Position numbers and translations under genes: made by a program
The notes under the pieces: model-generated
What the model was told of the DNA's origin: nothing
The model's database searches: none
What the model saw: the letters and a program-made list of their open reading frames with translations, nothing else
DNA from: Chryseolinea serpens
Lineage (GTDB): Bacteria > Bacteroidota > Bacteroidia > Cytophagales > Cyclobacteriaceae
Assembly: GCF_900129725.1 (NCBI RefSeq)
Contig: NZ_FQWQ01000001.1
Coordinates: 868,001 to 932,000 of the forward strand
Reading direction: 5' to 3'
Length of the DNA: 64,000 nt
In this document: positions 63,864-64,000 of the stretch, one piece after another
Layout of the letters: each line of letters starts with the position of its first letter
Numbering within the stretch: the stretch's first letter is position 1

Positions 63864-64000
63864 ATCGAGAGAGGGTTTATAAGTATTCAACACATCACTA
63901 CCCGGTACGGGAATACTTTCGATACGATTCCAAGCATAGCCGGAAGACGGGAGCCAAAACTTTTTCGGGGTTCCTAGAGTCTGACGATACGAATATAGAG

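Noticed and set aside
1-64000. tRNA, rRNA, prophage or insertion-sequence genes
   Set aside because: No tRNA-like arms, rRNA sequence, transposase, integrase or phage structural proteins were recognised anywhere in the window.

Overview
The window reads as chromosomal DNA of a free-living Bacteroidota, most likely a soil-type Cytophagales bacterium. The evidence is SusC/SusD-type outer-membrane systems, an Oar-like TonB receptor, a C-terminal type IX secretion sorting domain, DUF3575/DUF2490-like outer-membrane barrels, an ACR3-type arsenic operon with a SigZ-like sigma factor, and A-rich leaders with few Shine-Dalgarno sequences. The genus is inference. No rRNA, tRNA, CRISPR array, integrase or transposase was found.

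Layout. 1-6806 is the end of a glycan-uptake locus: the 3' end of a susC, a susD, a LamG lipoprotein and a large secreted enzyme-like protein with a sorting domain. 7026-11192 holds a small charged protein, a MarR-GNAT fusion with an obvious operator, a coupled monooxygenase/alcohol dehydrogenase pair and an MscS channel. 11414-14256 is a coupled pair of membrane proteins, one with two His-rich (HLHP) domains. 14400-16377 is a three-gene overlapping operon of LVIVD-type lipoproteins and a barrel. 16563-21048 holds a CE2-like esterase, an FtsX/MacB-type permease and a DUF3575-like barrel.

21049-24572 is AT-richer accessory DNA with hypothetical genes and two decayed gene remnants. 24855-25745 is a PAP2 phosphatase. 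25880-28671 is an arsenic locus: ArsR, an ArsC-like phosphatase, ACR3, a SigZ-like sigma factor, and a 24-residue Cys-rich micro-ORF convergent to it. 28730-42179 is a sulfatase region: a formylglycine-generating enzyme, a TolB/TPR regulator, a D15-like barrel, a PepSY-like protein, two Cys-type sulfatases, a DUF1254 lipoprotein, a HAD phosphatase and a frameshifted DUF2490 barrel. Two of its intergenic regions share a 13-base motif. 42261-45512 is an Oar-like receptor. 45593-47800 is a patch of small hypothetical genes, including an orphan Clp-N protein, with a 54-bp direct repeat pair around a lipoprotein gene.

48142-53960 is an operon for oxidised (3-keto) sugar metabolism: a Tat-exported Gfo/Idh/MocA oxidoreductase, a HEAT protein fused to two DUF1080 (3-keto-disaccharide hydrolase) domains, and a DUF5009/HGSNAT-like membrane protein.

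The most unusual locus is 54295-61785. A SusC-like protein keeps its N-terminal domain and barrel but lacks a recognisable plug. It sits 3 bases upstream of an alpha-2-macroglobulin-like protein that carries a regulatory-like domain and a full TonB-receptor plug in its middle, plus an intact thioester motif. This looks like a plug moved between two co-transcribed proteins and is the best candidate for an undescribed system. The window closes with an M64-type metallopeptidase and an IPT/TIG-like lipoprotein on the opposite strand.
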